Assembly (NCBI GenBank): GCA_900239685.1
Contig: OENT01000416.1
Span: 1-64,000, forward strand
DNA length: 64,000 nt
Reading direction: 5' to 3'
Source of the DNA: Rotaria macrura
Lineage: Eukaryota; Rotifera; Eurotatoria; Philodinida; Philodinidae
Shown: positions 12,187-23,500 of the stretch, in pieces
Layout: each line of letters opens with the position of its first letter
Numbering within the stretch: position 1 is the first letter of the stretch
Translations under genes and position numbers: made by a program
Notes under the pieces: model-generated
The model's database searches: none
What the model was told of the DNA's origin: nothing
Seen by the model: only the letters and a program-made list of their open reading frames with translations

Positions 12187-12495
12187 CTGACGTATGAAAA
12201 TTGTAAAATGAAGTGTATTGTCAACTAAAAAATACCAAAGAATGCTTTTTTCATCCCCGTAACAAGCCAGATTGTTGACACATACAAAGGCATCTACATT
12301 ATTCTGTATTGTTTTTCTGTATTAAAGATAAATTAAAATTTTTTTCTCTTGTTTGTTTATAGGGACTCGGCATCTATCACTCAATCGTCCATAAAAGAGC
12401 GCGTAGTCATTCACAACCCTTATATAGCAAACAGAACACGAAGACTATGAAATCCAACAGTGCACAGAACGCGAGTGCATTTAAGCGAGGAGACG
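12187..12495. other. Spacer between repeat-protein frame and palindrome
   Basis: About 310 bases without a supported feature. If the repeat protein has an upstream exon it should lie here or inside the palindrome. Confidence 0.35.
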
Positions 12496-12637
12496 AACAA
12501 AAACCCCCTCTATAGCCAGACGAACATCTGCAATAACAAATGCCAACAAGCACACTCCACATGCGGATCTGCTCACACACTATCCTGTGCGATATTCAAT
12601 ACTCTTTTTATCAAAAGAACTCAGTGTTTGATATTTG

Positions 12638-12638
12638 N
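12638..12638. other. Assembly ambiguity (n) hiding ~90 bases
   Basis: In the left arm TTTGATATTTG is followed by n and then ATGAATAAATT. In the right arm the same two blocks are separated by about 90 bases. The n is therefore probably a collapsed gap, not one base. Confidence 0.75.
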
Positions 12639-12791
12639 ATGAATAAATTATTCTTTGTGATTGAGAAAAAGATGTAAAGAAGTAATATATTCAATAAATC
12701 ATTGTGAATTAAGAGTTTACATTTCTCTCTTTCGGATGAAAAACAGAATTGAATAAAAGTCGATTATAAATTTTTGACCAAAAATTGGGAA

Positions 12792-13009
12792 ATGTGTACA
12801 TTAAGAGAAGAAGACTTTCTCAATCCGGTGGAATATGTATTATCAAGTTCTATTGTGTATTGATGATATGCATAGATGGCGCCACATTCGCTTTAGTAAA
12901 CTAAAATACAGCGAATGTGGCGCGACCTGTGAATATCATCAGTGCACAGCAAAACTTAATAGTACACACACCACCGAATTGAGAAAGTCTTCTTACCTTA
13001 ATATGCACA
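12792..13009. mobile_element. Foldback MITE I-1 at the palindrome centre
   Basis: Arms starting ATGTGTACATTAAG and ending, in reverse complement, ATGTGCATATTAAG share AAGAAGACTTTCTCAAT, a CGGTGG block, a TATCAAGTTCT-like block and CGCCACATTCGCT near the apex. The same order of blocks recurs at 32515-32735, so it is treated as an independent short foldback family embedded at the centre of the larger palindrome. Confidence 0.7.
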
Positions 13010-13930
13010 TACTCCGCTTTTTGCCCAATAACTGACAGGAAACTTATAATCGCCTGTTTGAAATGCGGAAAAAATGAATAACAAACACGTTACTCGATCG
13101 TTGTTAAGAATTTTATTACATATTAAAATCAAACTTGATAACCTATTAAAGTAGAAGAGAAAGTAGTTAGAGTCGGCCATATGAAAGAAAGAATTGGCCT
13201 GTTCAAGATCGTCAGACGAAAATCTACGCATCGATGGTAAATTCAATAGAAGCATCGTTGGATATCAAATTGGGTAGGTTAGCGAAATAGTACGATGGGA
13301 AAAGAGACAGACTTGCAGACTATTTTTTAACGATATTTTCTACAGCATGTGATAAAAAATACCCATTCTGTTGCCTTTCAAGTGTGATGTGAACGAGTGG
13401 GTGCAACTATTTATGTGAATATTGATGTATATGTGGGCTCCTGTGATTCTGCAACCACTGCAATGGATGTACGTGAATGAAAGTCTTCGTTTCTACGAGG
13501 TAAACAATAACAATCACATTTACAAGGATCGACCCAAAACCTTGCTTTGTATTTTTTCCTGCATGTCACAAATTTTATTCAATTCTGTTTTTCATCCAAA
13601 AGAGAGAAATGTAAACTTAATTCACAATGTTGTATTGAATATATTACTTCTTTACATCTTTTTCTCAATCACAAAGAATAATTTATTCATTAGGTGATTC
13701 CAGTTTGTTAATCACGGAGTAGGCAGCGTAAAGAATAAGAAACACTGTTTTTTATGGCTGATTTTGCAGTGTAGCATATGAAGGATTTCAAATATCAAAC
13801 ACTGAATTCTTTTGATAAAAAGAGTATTGAATATCGCACAGGATAGTGTGTGAGCAGATCCGCATGTGGAGTGTGCTTGTTGGCATTTGTTATTGCAGAT
13901 GTTCGTCTGTCTATAGAGGGGGTTTTTGTT

Positions 13931-15352
13931 TTTGATCTTTCCACTTAGCGATACCGAAATCCAAATTGGGAAGCACTTTGATACTATCAATGATATTCTC
14001 GTGGGTCCTTGTTCATCCATTTCCACATCCAAACTCATGTATACACCCGCACACTTACATCTATTCTTTTAAGAGCATCTATTGTAGCACCTTGTGTAGC
14101 ACAGTAAAATGAATATGATTTAATGAAAAATATCTCTATTCGTATAGTTTTACCTGATTGTTATATTATTGATCGAAAGGTCTTATTATTTCATACATTT
14201 ATTGTTCTCCTTCTAATCATATTGAGCCAAACGAAGTAAAAATACAATGAACCATAAAATTACTATGAAAGTTTGAAAAAAGCAATGTCAAGGTCATGCA
14301 TCATCATCACTACGAAGAGAGTCAAAACGTATCAAGAAAATGAAAAACATAAACTTGTTAGCACAACGTGTTTTTTCAAAATAGAGAATTTAATATTATG
14401 AAATAGTCAAAGACCATCATAGAAAGATGATAAAATGAGTAAGATTCTTGAGCGCTATTGGCGGTCTACAATTATATAGTACTGATTTTCATGACCTATG
14501 GCTTTAGAGCGCCTTATATTACCGAAAAAGGATTTAAATATTGTCCTAAGTGTAGCTGAGGATATAAGTACTTATTGGTATAGGTATCGAGAAGTCTTAT
14601 GTATCGCTAACATAATCTCGTCCCAGCCATAGTATTTTGGTTTAAATTTTATAGTATGTATGTACAGAGGTAGATTCGATCTATTGAAAAGATCACATAC
14701 TATGCGAACATCTGGATCACAGTTTTCGACTACGAAAATATTGATTGGTTTGCTACTTAATTTCCCAACGCATTTGTTCATATTGTATTCTAAACTTGAG
14801 CCTCTATGACCCATAACTTGCAAAATTTGAATCATCGGGTTTTATTCTTCAATGTAATTAGTACGTGATGCAAAATTCTTACACAATTCAGTAAAACGTT
14901 CATTTATAAGCTCATTAGACGCGGAAAAAGTATGCAAAACATATAAAAATAGTTTATTGTTTTTGCTTGAGAAAATCCTGCTAAAATTTCTAAGAATCAA
15001 TCCTTGTCATATCCAAGTTCAGCGTAAGTGCATACACATGATAAGCTATTAAAAAATGGATATATTCATTAATTACTCAAAAGGTTTATTTATCATCGTG
15101 TCGTACTCTAAGTAAGACGGAGTAACATTTAAAAAATACTATAGCTTATCGAAATAATCATCGAGAACAATAATTTACACGCTTAATGAACCTAATCAGC
15201 TTTCTTTGATCCTACCTCGGTTTGACTTTTTGTTGACTATTTTCATTTTTTGCACGTAGCAGCTGCAAATTGTTTTGACGATATTAGTATTTTTTATGCT
15301 CTATATTATGAAAAACTTAATTCTACTTGTCTGTACCGTTGGCACATGTACC
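13931..15352. other. Mostly unassigned stretch
   Basis: No confident feature apart from the possible coding fragment at 14572-14835. AT-rich and without repeats I could see. Confidence 0.35.
14572..14835 (-). CDS. Unrecognised 87-residue frame, possible exon or gene fragment
   Basis: The minus-strand frame from an ATG at 14835 gives 87 residues with balanced, protein-like composition: Cys, Trp and charged residues are spread evenly, and it includes the segments INIFVVENCDPDVRIVCDLF and YYGWDEIMLAIHKTSRYLYQ. Upstream of the ATG the sequence is GAATAAAACCCG. I recognise no domain and saw no neighbouring exon. It could be a small gene, a single exon, or a relic. Confidence 0.25.
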   Translation of the reverse strand: MIQILQVMGHRGSSLEYNMNKCVGKLSSKPINIFVVENCDPDVRIVCDLFNRSNLPLYIHTIKFKPKYYGWDEIMLAIHKTSRYLYQ

Positions 15353-15804
15353 TAGGGGTGCAATGAATCGAAAGCCTTGGGATTTGGTGTAAATAGATTT
15401 GAATTTGTTCTGGACTGAGATTTGGATTTTGTTTTTAGATTTGAATTTGGTATTAGGTTTGCATCATTATTATTGGGATTTGGGTGGAATTCGGGTTTTG
15501 GATTTGGATTTGGGATTGAGATTTGGTTTCAGTGTAGTGCGACTACAAAGTTTGACTCATGTTCGATTGAAAATAAATCCCAAGTCCAAACCCCAAATCC
15601 TAAACATATTACCAATCCCGAATCCCAAATCTAAGCTGAAAAAAGTAATATAAAGAATCCTGTGATCCAAATCTAGACGAAATCTACAGCTGGGAACTCA
15701 GTTCTAACTATAACACAATTTCAGAAACCAAAACAAAATCCAAGCCCAAACCTCAGAGATTCGATGACAAATCCCAATTTCATTCAAGATTTTTTGCACC
15801 CCTA
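15353..15804. mobile_element. TIR element E (TAGGGGTGCAA ends, GGATTTGG-word interior)
   Basis: Perfect 11-bp inverted ends: TAGGGGTGCAA at 15353-15363 and TTGCACCCCTA at 15794-15804, with TA at both margins. The left half is a degenerate reiteration of GGATTTGG/GAATTTGG words; the right half is the same word in reverse complement (CCAAATCC, CCCAAATC). The interior therefore folds back without being a precise palindrome. The 84- and 70-codon frames inside are products of the word repeat. End sequence is loosely reminiscent of hAT ends, but the TA flank fits Tc1/mariner-type insertion better. Confidence 0.75.
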
Positions 15805-16139
15805 CAAGTTCCCAAAAAGTTTATTTCGATATTTATTGCATTATTTTTCTTTTATAAGAAAATAAATTAAACATAGAATATAGTACAATATGCGTATTGT
15901 TTTAGAAGAAAAGTTCCCGGACTGTTTTTTCACGTGTACTATACAAAATGTTCCATAGCTCAACACACTTTAATTAGAATCTTATGAGGACGACATTGAA
16001 AAATTTACGTTTCTGACAATTTTATTATCCTATTTCTTCCTTTATGCATTAAAAAGTGCTCATGGATTCATCAAAAATGAATATTTCGAAAAATTCATTC
16101 AATGAATAGACAAAAGAATATCAAGCAAGCTCAGAAGAA
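15805..16139. other. Unassigned non-coding stretch
   Basis: AT-rich spacer, no supported feature. Confidence 0.35.
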
Positions 16140-17245
16140 TCTTTCCGCTAGTAAGGTCTGATCGGAATGCAATCGGATTGTATATGTTTTTTAATAAAAC
16201 CAATAAATACTATCGAAATTCGGGAAACGGAACGATCTTTTGATCCACAGTGTTGGATTTTATCGGATCCTATGGTAAGAATTTGATGGAATCTCAAGTG
16301 AGCTTTTAACCCACATTTAGTATTGTTAAAAGCTACTAACTAGCACTTAATTAAGCAAATAGTGTTCACCGTTTGCGTCCATTTATATAGCCGCGCTGTG
16401 AAATCCGATTAGATTTTGTCGGATGATTGGATTCAATAAGATACAGCTGGGTCCGGTATCGACATCATTCATCTGGGAAATCAAAGTTTTTGGTTGATTC
16501 GTCGTGAGACGTATCTAAAATAAAAGATGTACTTTGGCACACATGACGTTTTAATTCGATAAAGTTTTGGCAGAACATGCTTTCGTTTTGTTGGATTGTT
16601 GCTGTTAATTTCGTTTGAGAGTGAAAAAAATCTTTCTTGAAAACAGAATGTATTTGTACGATGCTTGAACAGTCATTTTCCAGTTTAATAGAATTATTTT
16701 TGTAAATATTTATGTTAAATATCCCGGGTGGATCAATCCGAGCCTTCGGGACTGACAGATTCTGACAGAACCGTACCGAATTTTGCCAGAACCCTATAGG
16801 ATTCTGGTCAGAATACAGTAGATGGATCGAGTGGCGGGAAATTGGGATTTGAATCTGATGGTATGCTACTGAAGTAACACCTAGAACCCTGGTTGACGGA
16901 ATCCGGTCGGACTCCATATTTCTACATAAGAGGAATCTAAATTTTGTACTCTGGCCAAACCGAATTAGAGTAAATTCCAGGAATCCTACCGTCAGATTAC
17001 AATAAAACTCCATAGTAGTATATTTTAGGAAGTCTAGTGCCAAAAATCTGCCAGATCCTCCCAGCAAGATAGCATCAGTTCCGATGCCTATGTTACACGA
17101 GTCCTATTGAACTTAATGAGTTACTACAGCTTCCTATCAGAAATGTAACAAATCGAATCCTGCTCAATCCTATATCAAGGAAGAGTAGGGGATTCATTGT
17201 ATTTACTGAAACCTACCCGATTCAACGAAAAATCCGTCGCTCCCG
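16140..17245. repeat. Decayed repeat region with GGATTCTG/CAGAATCC words
   Basis: Words such as ATCGGATT, TGGATTTTATCGGATCC, AATCCGATTAG and GGATTCAATAAG dominate the left part; CAGATTCTGACAGAACC, GGAATCTAAA and GAATCCTACC dominate the right. This is the same style of element-specific word reiteration as elements B and E, but older, and the ends are not clearly defined. The 200-codon minus frame at 16465-17067 lies wholly within it and shows no domain, so it is not annotated as a gene. Confidence 0.4.
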
Positions 17246-17878
17246 CTCTGATCATATAGCTAAAAATGAAAGAACATTGTACGAGCACCCTGTCTGACAG
17301 CACAGTAAATGATCCAAACTAGATAAATTGTTAATCTGTTGAAACTATATTTCGCTCTGACCGAAACATCCGAGAACCTACGGTAACCGCAAACAAGCAG
17401 TTTTCACAGTTATAAGGGCAAAAAATAGCTAGATAACAATAAGCACCATTCTCAATCTCAAAAATAAAATATAATAGAAGGGAGAAACTAGAATTAACTA
17501 TATCCCAAATCCATTGCGTCACGCTTTGTACTTCAAAATCAACGTCATCCAAATCGAATCATGGCATCAGAAATCAAGAAAGTACTATATGCTTCAATTA
17601 TTAACACAATACACATCAGTAACTGTAAACGCACTATCAAAAAGTATTCTAAAGACCAATAATCTAGCATCGATTATCATTCCATGAACACGTTCCCAAA
17701 TCAGTGACGCTTTCATCTGTATCCCGTCTTAACTGTGTTCCACATTCTCGACTTCAAATTTCCCACGCCACTTTCTTTGCATACCTAGATGTATCACTAG
17801 CTCAGACCGATGAAAAATAAACATCTGTCATTAAGCTGTACAAACACATTATTTTTCACAAATGTCTTCTGAGTTTGT
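17246..17878. other. Unassigned non-coding stretch
   Basis: No supported gene between the decayed repeat and the TAG-interrupted frame. Confidence 0.35.
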
Positions 17879-18646
17879 GATGATTTTGCTTATTTTACTT
17901 AGAAGCTCGATGGTGAGTTAGAGGAACACGCTCGAAATTTTGGTATGGGTGCTCATGATGATCTTGAGAACGTTGGTGGGGTTATTTTCGGTTCTTCTTT
18001 TCGTATTTATATGAATCATGAACTGATGTTGGGAAGTGTGGTATTGAGTTTCAATAGAGCAACGGGTACTGATCGGTAGTTGTATTTAGATTATCTATCA
18101 ATTTCTGCTGAGCATGGTGGTAATGTTCATTTTTCCTAGAAGAAGATGTTTTAGAATATTGAATGCGTAAATTGCTATTATCTTGCCACTGGATAGGGCT
18201 TTGTTTTCGTAGCTTATTTGCTAGTTGATAATGTGACTGATGAAAGTGATATACTCGTCTTCATGTAGTTTTCGAATGTCTTCAGTTCCATGATTATCAT
18301 TTCGTTGACTATAGGCCCTACATGTGTTTGCCGTAACCGTTGAAGTTATTTTCCAGCTACAAATCCACTGACGAATAGTGTCGTGTCGTTTCTATATTCT
18401 ACAAGTGGTACAATCAGTTTCACATACTAGTGCTTCATCCAATCTAGATTATACAACTTGCTGGTCAAAACGAAATAGATAACTGTTGGAAAGAAATACT
18501 ATTGCAATCTATCTTTGACGGAAAGAATTCAATATCGTCACATTTTAGACTGGTCTTGTCACAGTATTTGTTATATAGTGAATTGTCATTCCTTTTCAAA
18601 CCGTCAGTGCAATCCGAATCATGCAACGGATAACATTTACTTATAA
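17879..18646 (+). pseudogene. 255-codon frame interrupted almost only by TAG
   Basis: One frame runs from 17879 to a TAA at 18644. In-frame stops are TAG at 17900, 18077, 18137, 18152, 18194, 18266, 18428 and 18476, one TGA at 18341, and no TAA until the end. In such AT-rich DNA TAA should be the commonest chance stop. Residues between the stops look protein-like, for example ENVGGVIFGSSFRIYMNHEL, NIECVNCYYLATG and a Cys-rich end (LDWSCHSICYIVNCHS). The first 150 codons contain no in-frame CAG or CAA, so Gln codons turned to TAG by C-to-T change, or TAG read as Gln, would both fit. No family recognised; chance is not excluded. Confidence 0.3.
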
Positions 18647-19391
18647 GTAATATAAATGCTGTAGAAGGACGGCATCTATAAATTGCAATGCTCGTGGTAC
18701 GTGCATATGTTTTTCTTTTGTAACTCAAAACATTTAAACTTTCGTTGAAAAATAAAACTATTTCACGACTGTAGAAAAAATTAGAAAAATAAATAATCGA
18801 CCTTGTTTTCTTCTGAATGAGTAGTGATTTTACTGTATGCTTCTGCTATTCGTATTAAGAAAAAAGACTTTGCCGAAACGATACCATAATCCGTATTATG
18901 TAGCCGCTACCGGGACTTATTTTATCTGGATTTATTTGCACTTTTTAATAAATCCCCGGTTTTATTTATTTGTCGCAATTCATTCGAATTGATAGTATAT
19001 ATCCCGGGACTTACTTCTGCATTCAGATATACGTCAATCCGTCAATGAACCCAGATACAAGCCTCTTTGTTATTACTTTTTGAAATGATACTGGAATACA
19101 TCAACGGGTGTAATGGAAAAATATTGAAAGGGAAAATATGGAGCATAGAGGCACCACAAAACACGCAGGCACTGGAGTAACACTTGGAAAATGGCGCCTC
19201 TCCTTTGGACATTTTACCTTACGATATTTTTCATGTCAATTTATTTACTTCAATTCGGTGTACGTATTGATTAATTCTTCAGTTCCTCAGTACATCATAA
19301 CATATGATTCCTTCTTCGGATTCATTCCAATTCTTGACATACCTACCGCTAACTGTTTCAATAGTGAGGTAATTCTAACTCTCTATTGAAT

Positions 19392-19575
19392 CATAATAAT
19401 TCGATATTACTTTAAATGGTGTTCTAAAATTTTACAATGCATGGATATAAATCAATTTCATATTAGTATAGTCAGAATTTTCGATTAAAATATATATGAG
19501 TTGATTTGATATTACGATAAATGGAACTTTAGACTAAATATATAAGAAGTGAATTCATATTAGTATAGAAGGAAT
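19392..19575. repeat. Degenerate ~52-55-bp tandem repeat
   Basis: Blocks of the type TTTCATATTAGTATAG, then GAATTTT, recur near 19460 and 19548; related TTCGATATTAC and TTTGATATTACGATAAATGG blocks lie near 19400 and 19505. About three to four copies, AT-rich, no coding capacity. Confidence 0.45.
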
Positions 19576-20097
19576 TTTAAAATATTAAAATTCGTCTTAT
19601 TGTGGACGTCACTATTATGATATTGTTAAGAAGCCATTAATTATATATGTATGTTATATGCATGCAGGCAAGGCTGCACGTAGAATTCTATGAAAATTCT
19701 AGTATATTAGAAGAAGGTCACGTCTCAGTTAATGGGTGTCGAACAGGGTGAAACATATTTGCAAAAGAATTATATAAAGAAGTTTCACAAACTTACTAGA
19801 AATTATCAAAATTCGCAATTACTATTCTGACAACAATGTAAAGGATGGTTTAGTATTTACGTTTATAAAATGTTATATATTGGAAAGACAATTTTAATAA
19901 ATTTAAATTTCGTGAATTCAAATGGGAAAAAATTTTGATTTAAAATATATTAAAAGGAAATCGGTACCTCTGCAATTGTCTGAAATAATTAATTGAATTG
20001 AATTAGAAAAAAATCTTCATTTTTATATACCTGTTGTATTTTATCAGAACTTTTCAACCGCTCTAAATAAGAAAGTCCCAAGTAGCAAAAAACATTG

Positions 20098-20170
20098 TGA
20101 TCGGATAAGGATTTGAACGGTAGATTTGCCGATACAGAAGACAGCTCTCTGACCACTGAACTATCCGATA
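20098..20170 (-). tRNA. tRNA-like sequence, probably a degenerate tRNA or SINE head
   Basis: The reverse complement contains an internal A-box match (TAGTTCAGTGG), a B-box match (GTTCAAATCC) at tRNA spacing, and acceptor-stem halves TATCGGA and TCCGATC pairing at six of seven positions. The anticodon loop can be read CTTCTGT, giving anticodon TCT (Arg), but the anticodon stem and T stem each contain mismatches. The lost pairing suggests a pseudo-tRNA or tRNA-derived SINE rather than a working gene. It lies inside the inverted-repeat interval 18894-20590. Confidence 0.45.
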
Positions 20171-20590
20171 TTGTCAGTTGGTTGTGAAAATTTTAGAACG
20201 GTGATTCATGTTATCAATCAATCCTGCTCTATCGAATATGTCTGCTGAAAAAACGAATCGACCCGCTGGGGAATCAATTTATATAAGAGATGTGGATAGA
20301 TTTGATTGCTGATGGGGGTATTTGTCCGGAATAGATCCGCTAAGAAATTATTTCATGTCATGGAGATTTTATGAAGTTCTCTGCAATACAATTATCATTT
20401 CGAGATAGATCCACCCGAAAAAGATTGATCCAATGAAAAATTTGTTTTTGTTGGGATTTATTTAGATATATCCTATACAAGATATTATAATTTTACATCA
20501 TAACCCATAGAAAAATAAATCTCGGATTTTTTAATAAGTGTCAATAAGTCCCGAAGAAAAAGTCCCACTAGCCCCTTGTATTATGTCATA

Positions 20591-23500
20591 AGTGAGCATT
20601 TCGTGGCGAGATGAATCTCATCGAATATCAGGATGAATATAAAATCTGTAGAGTGTGCAAATTAAAATATCTTTTGAATCCTATTGGTTTTTTTTGTTCA
20701 GATATTAGAAAATTTTCATCAATCACTTTCAATAATGCATTTTTATGGAATTCATTCACGTTGATAAATGTGATCAGTCTCGAAATATAAATTTAATTAA
20801 GACTCTGCTTATCTAAATGCGATAGAAGAATTAGATAAATAAATTCTTTTGTTTTTAATTATCATTTTCAATGCTGAATTTCATTACTTTCGATGCTATT
20901 ATAGAGATCGAAGAGGATGAAAAATTCATTTGCCGAGTGATTTGAAATTAGCCAATGCCGAATTAAACTGAAACCGATGAAGGGTGATGAGCAGCATATT
21001 AGATATTTCCAAAATAGAGATTATTCACTTTCTGTGCTATTGCTTATGCTGTGCTGATAGAAAGCTAGCCAATTGGTCTATCAGTATTCAACACTGTTTG
21101 AGTTGTTGGCGTGACAAATACTGTTTACTAATGTTACTAATTCATGTTTAGCACGCCGTTTAACCTATTCAAAACATGACATTTTTCATTCGATAATCTT
21201 CAAAAAGGTTATCCTTAAGCACTAGAGTTATCACAATTTCACTGACGAGCTTCAATAAAATTCTTAAGTGAATAGTTACTTTGATTCGAATGATGAATAA
21301 TTTTTCAAAAACAAATCTCGTGACAGCATAAAAGTACTATTCAATAAAATAAAATCAAAAATCAAAAACTGAAAATCCATAAAACAAAAAAAAGAAGGAG
21401 GTAAACAAAATTAATATTCTACTGCTCTGTTCTTCGGCAATAAATAAAAGAAAACTTCCACCTTGTTCGTTGCCGAAGTTTCTTTAGTTATTTAAAGTGA
21501 TGCGTTATGAACTACTGTTTACATAAGTTATTTTTACGATTCGTTGTCAACAGGCTTCATATATTTGCTGTTTCTGTTTTCTTATATCGCTTTCGTTCAT
21601 CACACAGAAATTCGATTGATTCGAGTCGCCAATAAAATTTTCAAAAATCGTCGTATTTTTCTTGACTTATATCATATTTATGTTGACGTGCTTTTGAATA
21701 TAAAAATAACTCACAACAATGTTCAAATAGGAAATTAACACAAAATTCTGTTTTCGGTGATTAAACCTACTTGGAATAAACGAAATCGTTTTCATTCAGT
21801 GATTTGCTATCAAAATGAATACATCATGTTTGCAATATTGATGAATGTAATAGATCTTCCGAGAAAATATCTAATAAATTTAAAACTTCGTACTCCTAAA
21901 ATAATGAAAGAAATTTACCGATCACATGTTGTCAAATAATCGATGTCCGGAAGCAAATGGTTTACTTACGATGATCGAGTTAAAGATATCCCTTGATGAT
22001 GTTATATATTTTGCAATAGAAGTTTCTTTCTGAAAGTAAAAAGTTAATTAAGGTATTAATAAATAGTTCCCTAAATCTTACATTACTTTCGTGCTAGGTA
22101 CTTGCAACTGTGAGACAAGCAGAAAATAATTGCTTAAGGCATTTTTCAAATTTTTTCATGTTTGTGTTTAAAAAATCGTTCGATTTCATATAAACACCTT
22201 TGATATCTACTTAATATAGAAAGCAACAAGTAAAATTTGAGCTCAAGAATAGTTATATTCATTTCTTCATACCTTTTCGAATTAATTGGCATACTTCAAT
22301 ATCTAACGTGAACGATCTCAAGTAACTATTTCATATTATGACTGTATTAATATCGACTGAAACGCAAAATTTATTTGTAACCTAATGCGGTGACTATTAT
22401 AGGTAAATACATGATCACAGAAGAAAACATAACCAAACAAATTATTATTTCCCGTTTCCAGTACACCTTTGAAAAAATTCATTATATAAAACTTCTGTTA
22501 ATTATTCAACTAGAATCAATTCAAAACAACTAAAGTGAATATCCTTCGCAGGCACATTAGAAAATTTGGTGACATACTAGTATTCCAATGATTTTCGTTG
22601 TCTTCATTTATTTCTTGTTCACTCCATCTGGAATTCGAACATGCCCTTCGTATATTCTTCGGTAGTTGATTAACTAAAATAAATTGAAAATTACACAGTT
22701 CGTGTTCTTCAACCAATGGCTAGGTCTTGGCTATGAAAGCTGCGTCATCTACATATTTTTATTCCTCATACCGATTTCTTTACTTTCATCATTTTGGGTC
22801 TCGAGTGATTCGAACTTTGCATTATTCATGCGTAATGAAATGCCTCTTTTCGTTCTCTGATTCTGAGTAAAAACTAGGAAAAAAAATGTGTATTATGATT
22901 ATTGAAAAGCTAAAAATCAAGTCAAAGAACGACACTTATTCTTTACTGTAGAAATGAGTTCAATGTTGTCTCTATCTATCTTTGCTCGATGAAGAATTGG
23001 CGTTCAATTTTCATTTGAAAATTTTCATGGTCAAATGTATTGTCATACAGTGTGAATGTGTTTATCGATATCTGCCGCGAAGTTCGAGAAATTAGTTGAG
23101 TAAAACAATGTTTGAAACGTGTAACTAAGAGAAAAACATTGGGTATCTTTGAGTATTTTATTGAAAGAAATGAAAATGTTCAAGATGAAATCAGATCAGA
23201 AAAATTCCTTCTTTTTTCGCATCGAGTATTAGTACATACAATCTCACTGAGTCTTTTATCGAGTTCATTAGAATTAAGAGTTATGATTGAACAGTTCATT
23301 TCGTTTTGGAGGTGCTATAATTAATAGGACCACGAATTGCTATTGTTCGACCTAGTGTCATCAAACTATTCCGGTAATATTTATCTTGAGAAATGCATCC
23401 AATCACTGCAAATTTTCATTCTATATTGTTTCGTATTTATGCCACAAAAAATCTATGTTTAAACATTGACCAGGCTTAAACGAAAGTATTTATCATACAA

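Larger units (their letters stand above)
12496..13930. mobile_element. Large nested palindromic element with inserted sequence
   Basis: The left arm (12496-12759) and right outer arm (13573-13930) are inverted copies at roughly 95 percent identity; both contain AACAAAAACCCCCTCTATAG and CAACAAGCACACTCCACATG. Inner arms pair 12760-12900 with about 12908-13054. The right arm carries about 510 extra bases (13055-13572), read as a later insertion. It also holds about 90 bases (roughly 13697-13788) whose counterpart in the left arm is replaced by one n at 12638. Frames at 12460-12642 and 13712-14038 (minus) are the same arm read twice and are not genes. Confidence 0.8.
18894..20590. mobile_element. 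Possible ~1.7-kb element bounded by imperfect inverted repeats
   Basis: The left block (18894-18970) and the reverse complement of the right block (20505-20590) share TATTATG or its variant, then GGCTA, GGGACTT, a TTATTTGCACTTTTTAATAAATCC-like stretch and a GGATTTATTT-type stretch. Similarity is imperfect but collinear over about 80 bases. The interior holds a degenerate tandem repeat and a tRNA-like sequence and has no transposase frame. It could be one old non-autonomous element or two inverted insertions of the same short repeat. Confidence 0.4.

Noticed and set aside
12460..14038. Two similar Cys-containing peptides on opposite strands
   Set aside because: They are the two inverted arms of one palindrome, and the left one runs into an assembly n.
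15399..15653. 84- and 70-codon frames
   Set aside because: Created by the GGATTTGG word repeat of element E.
15353..15804. hAT-type element with 8-bp target duplication
   Set aside because: TAGGGGTGCAA ends recall hAT, but no matching 8-bp flanks are present; a TA flank fits better.
16465..17067. 200-codon minus-strand frame
   Set aside because: Lies inside a degenerate word-repeat region, has no domain, and its sequence follows the repeated GGATTCTG-type words.
22516..22716. 66-codon minus frame with a TTATTTTAG acceptor-like site
   Set aside because: Charged and protein-like, but no partner exon or domain could be found.
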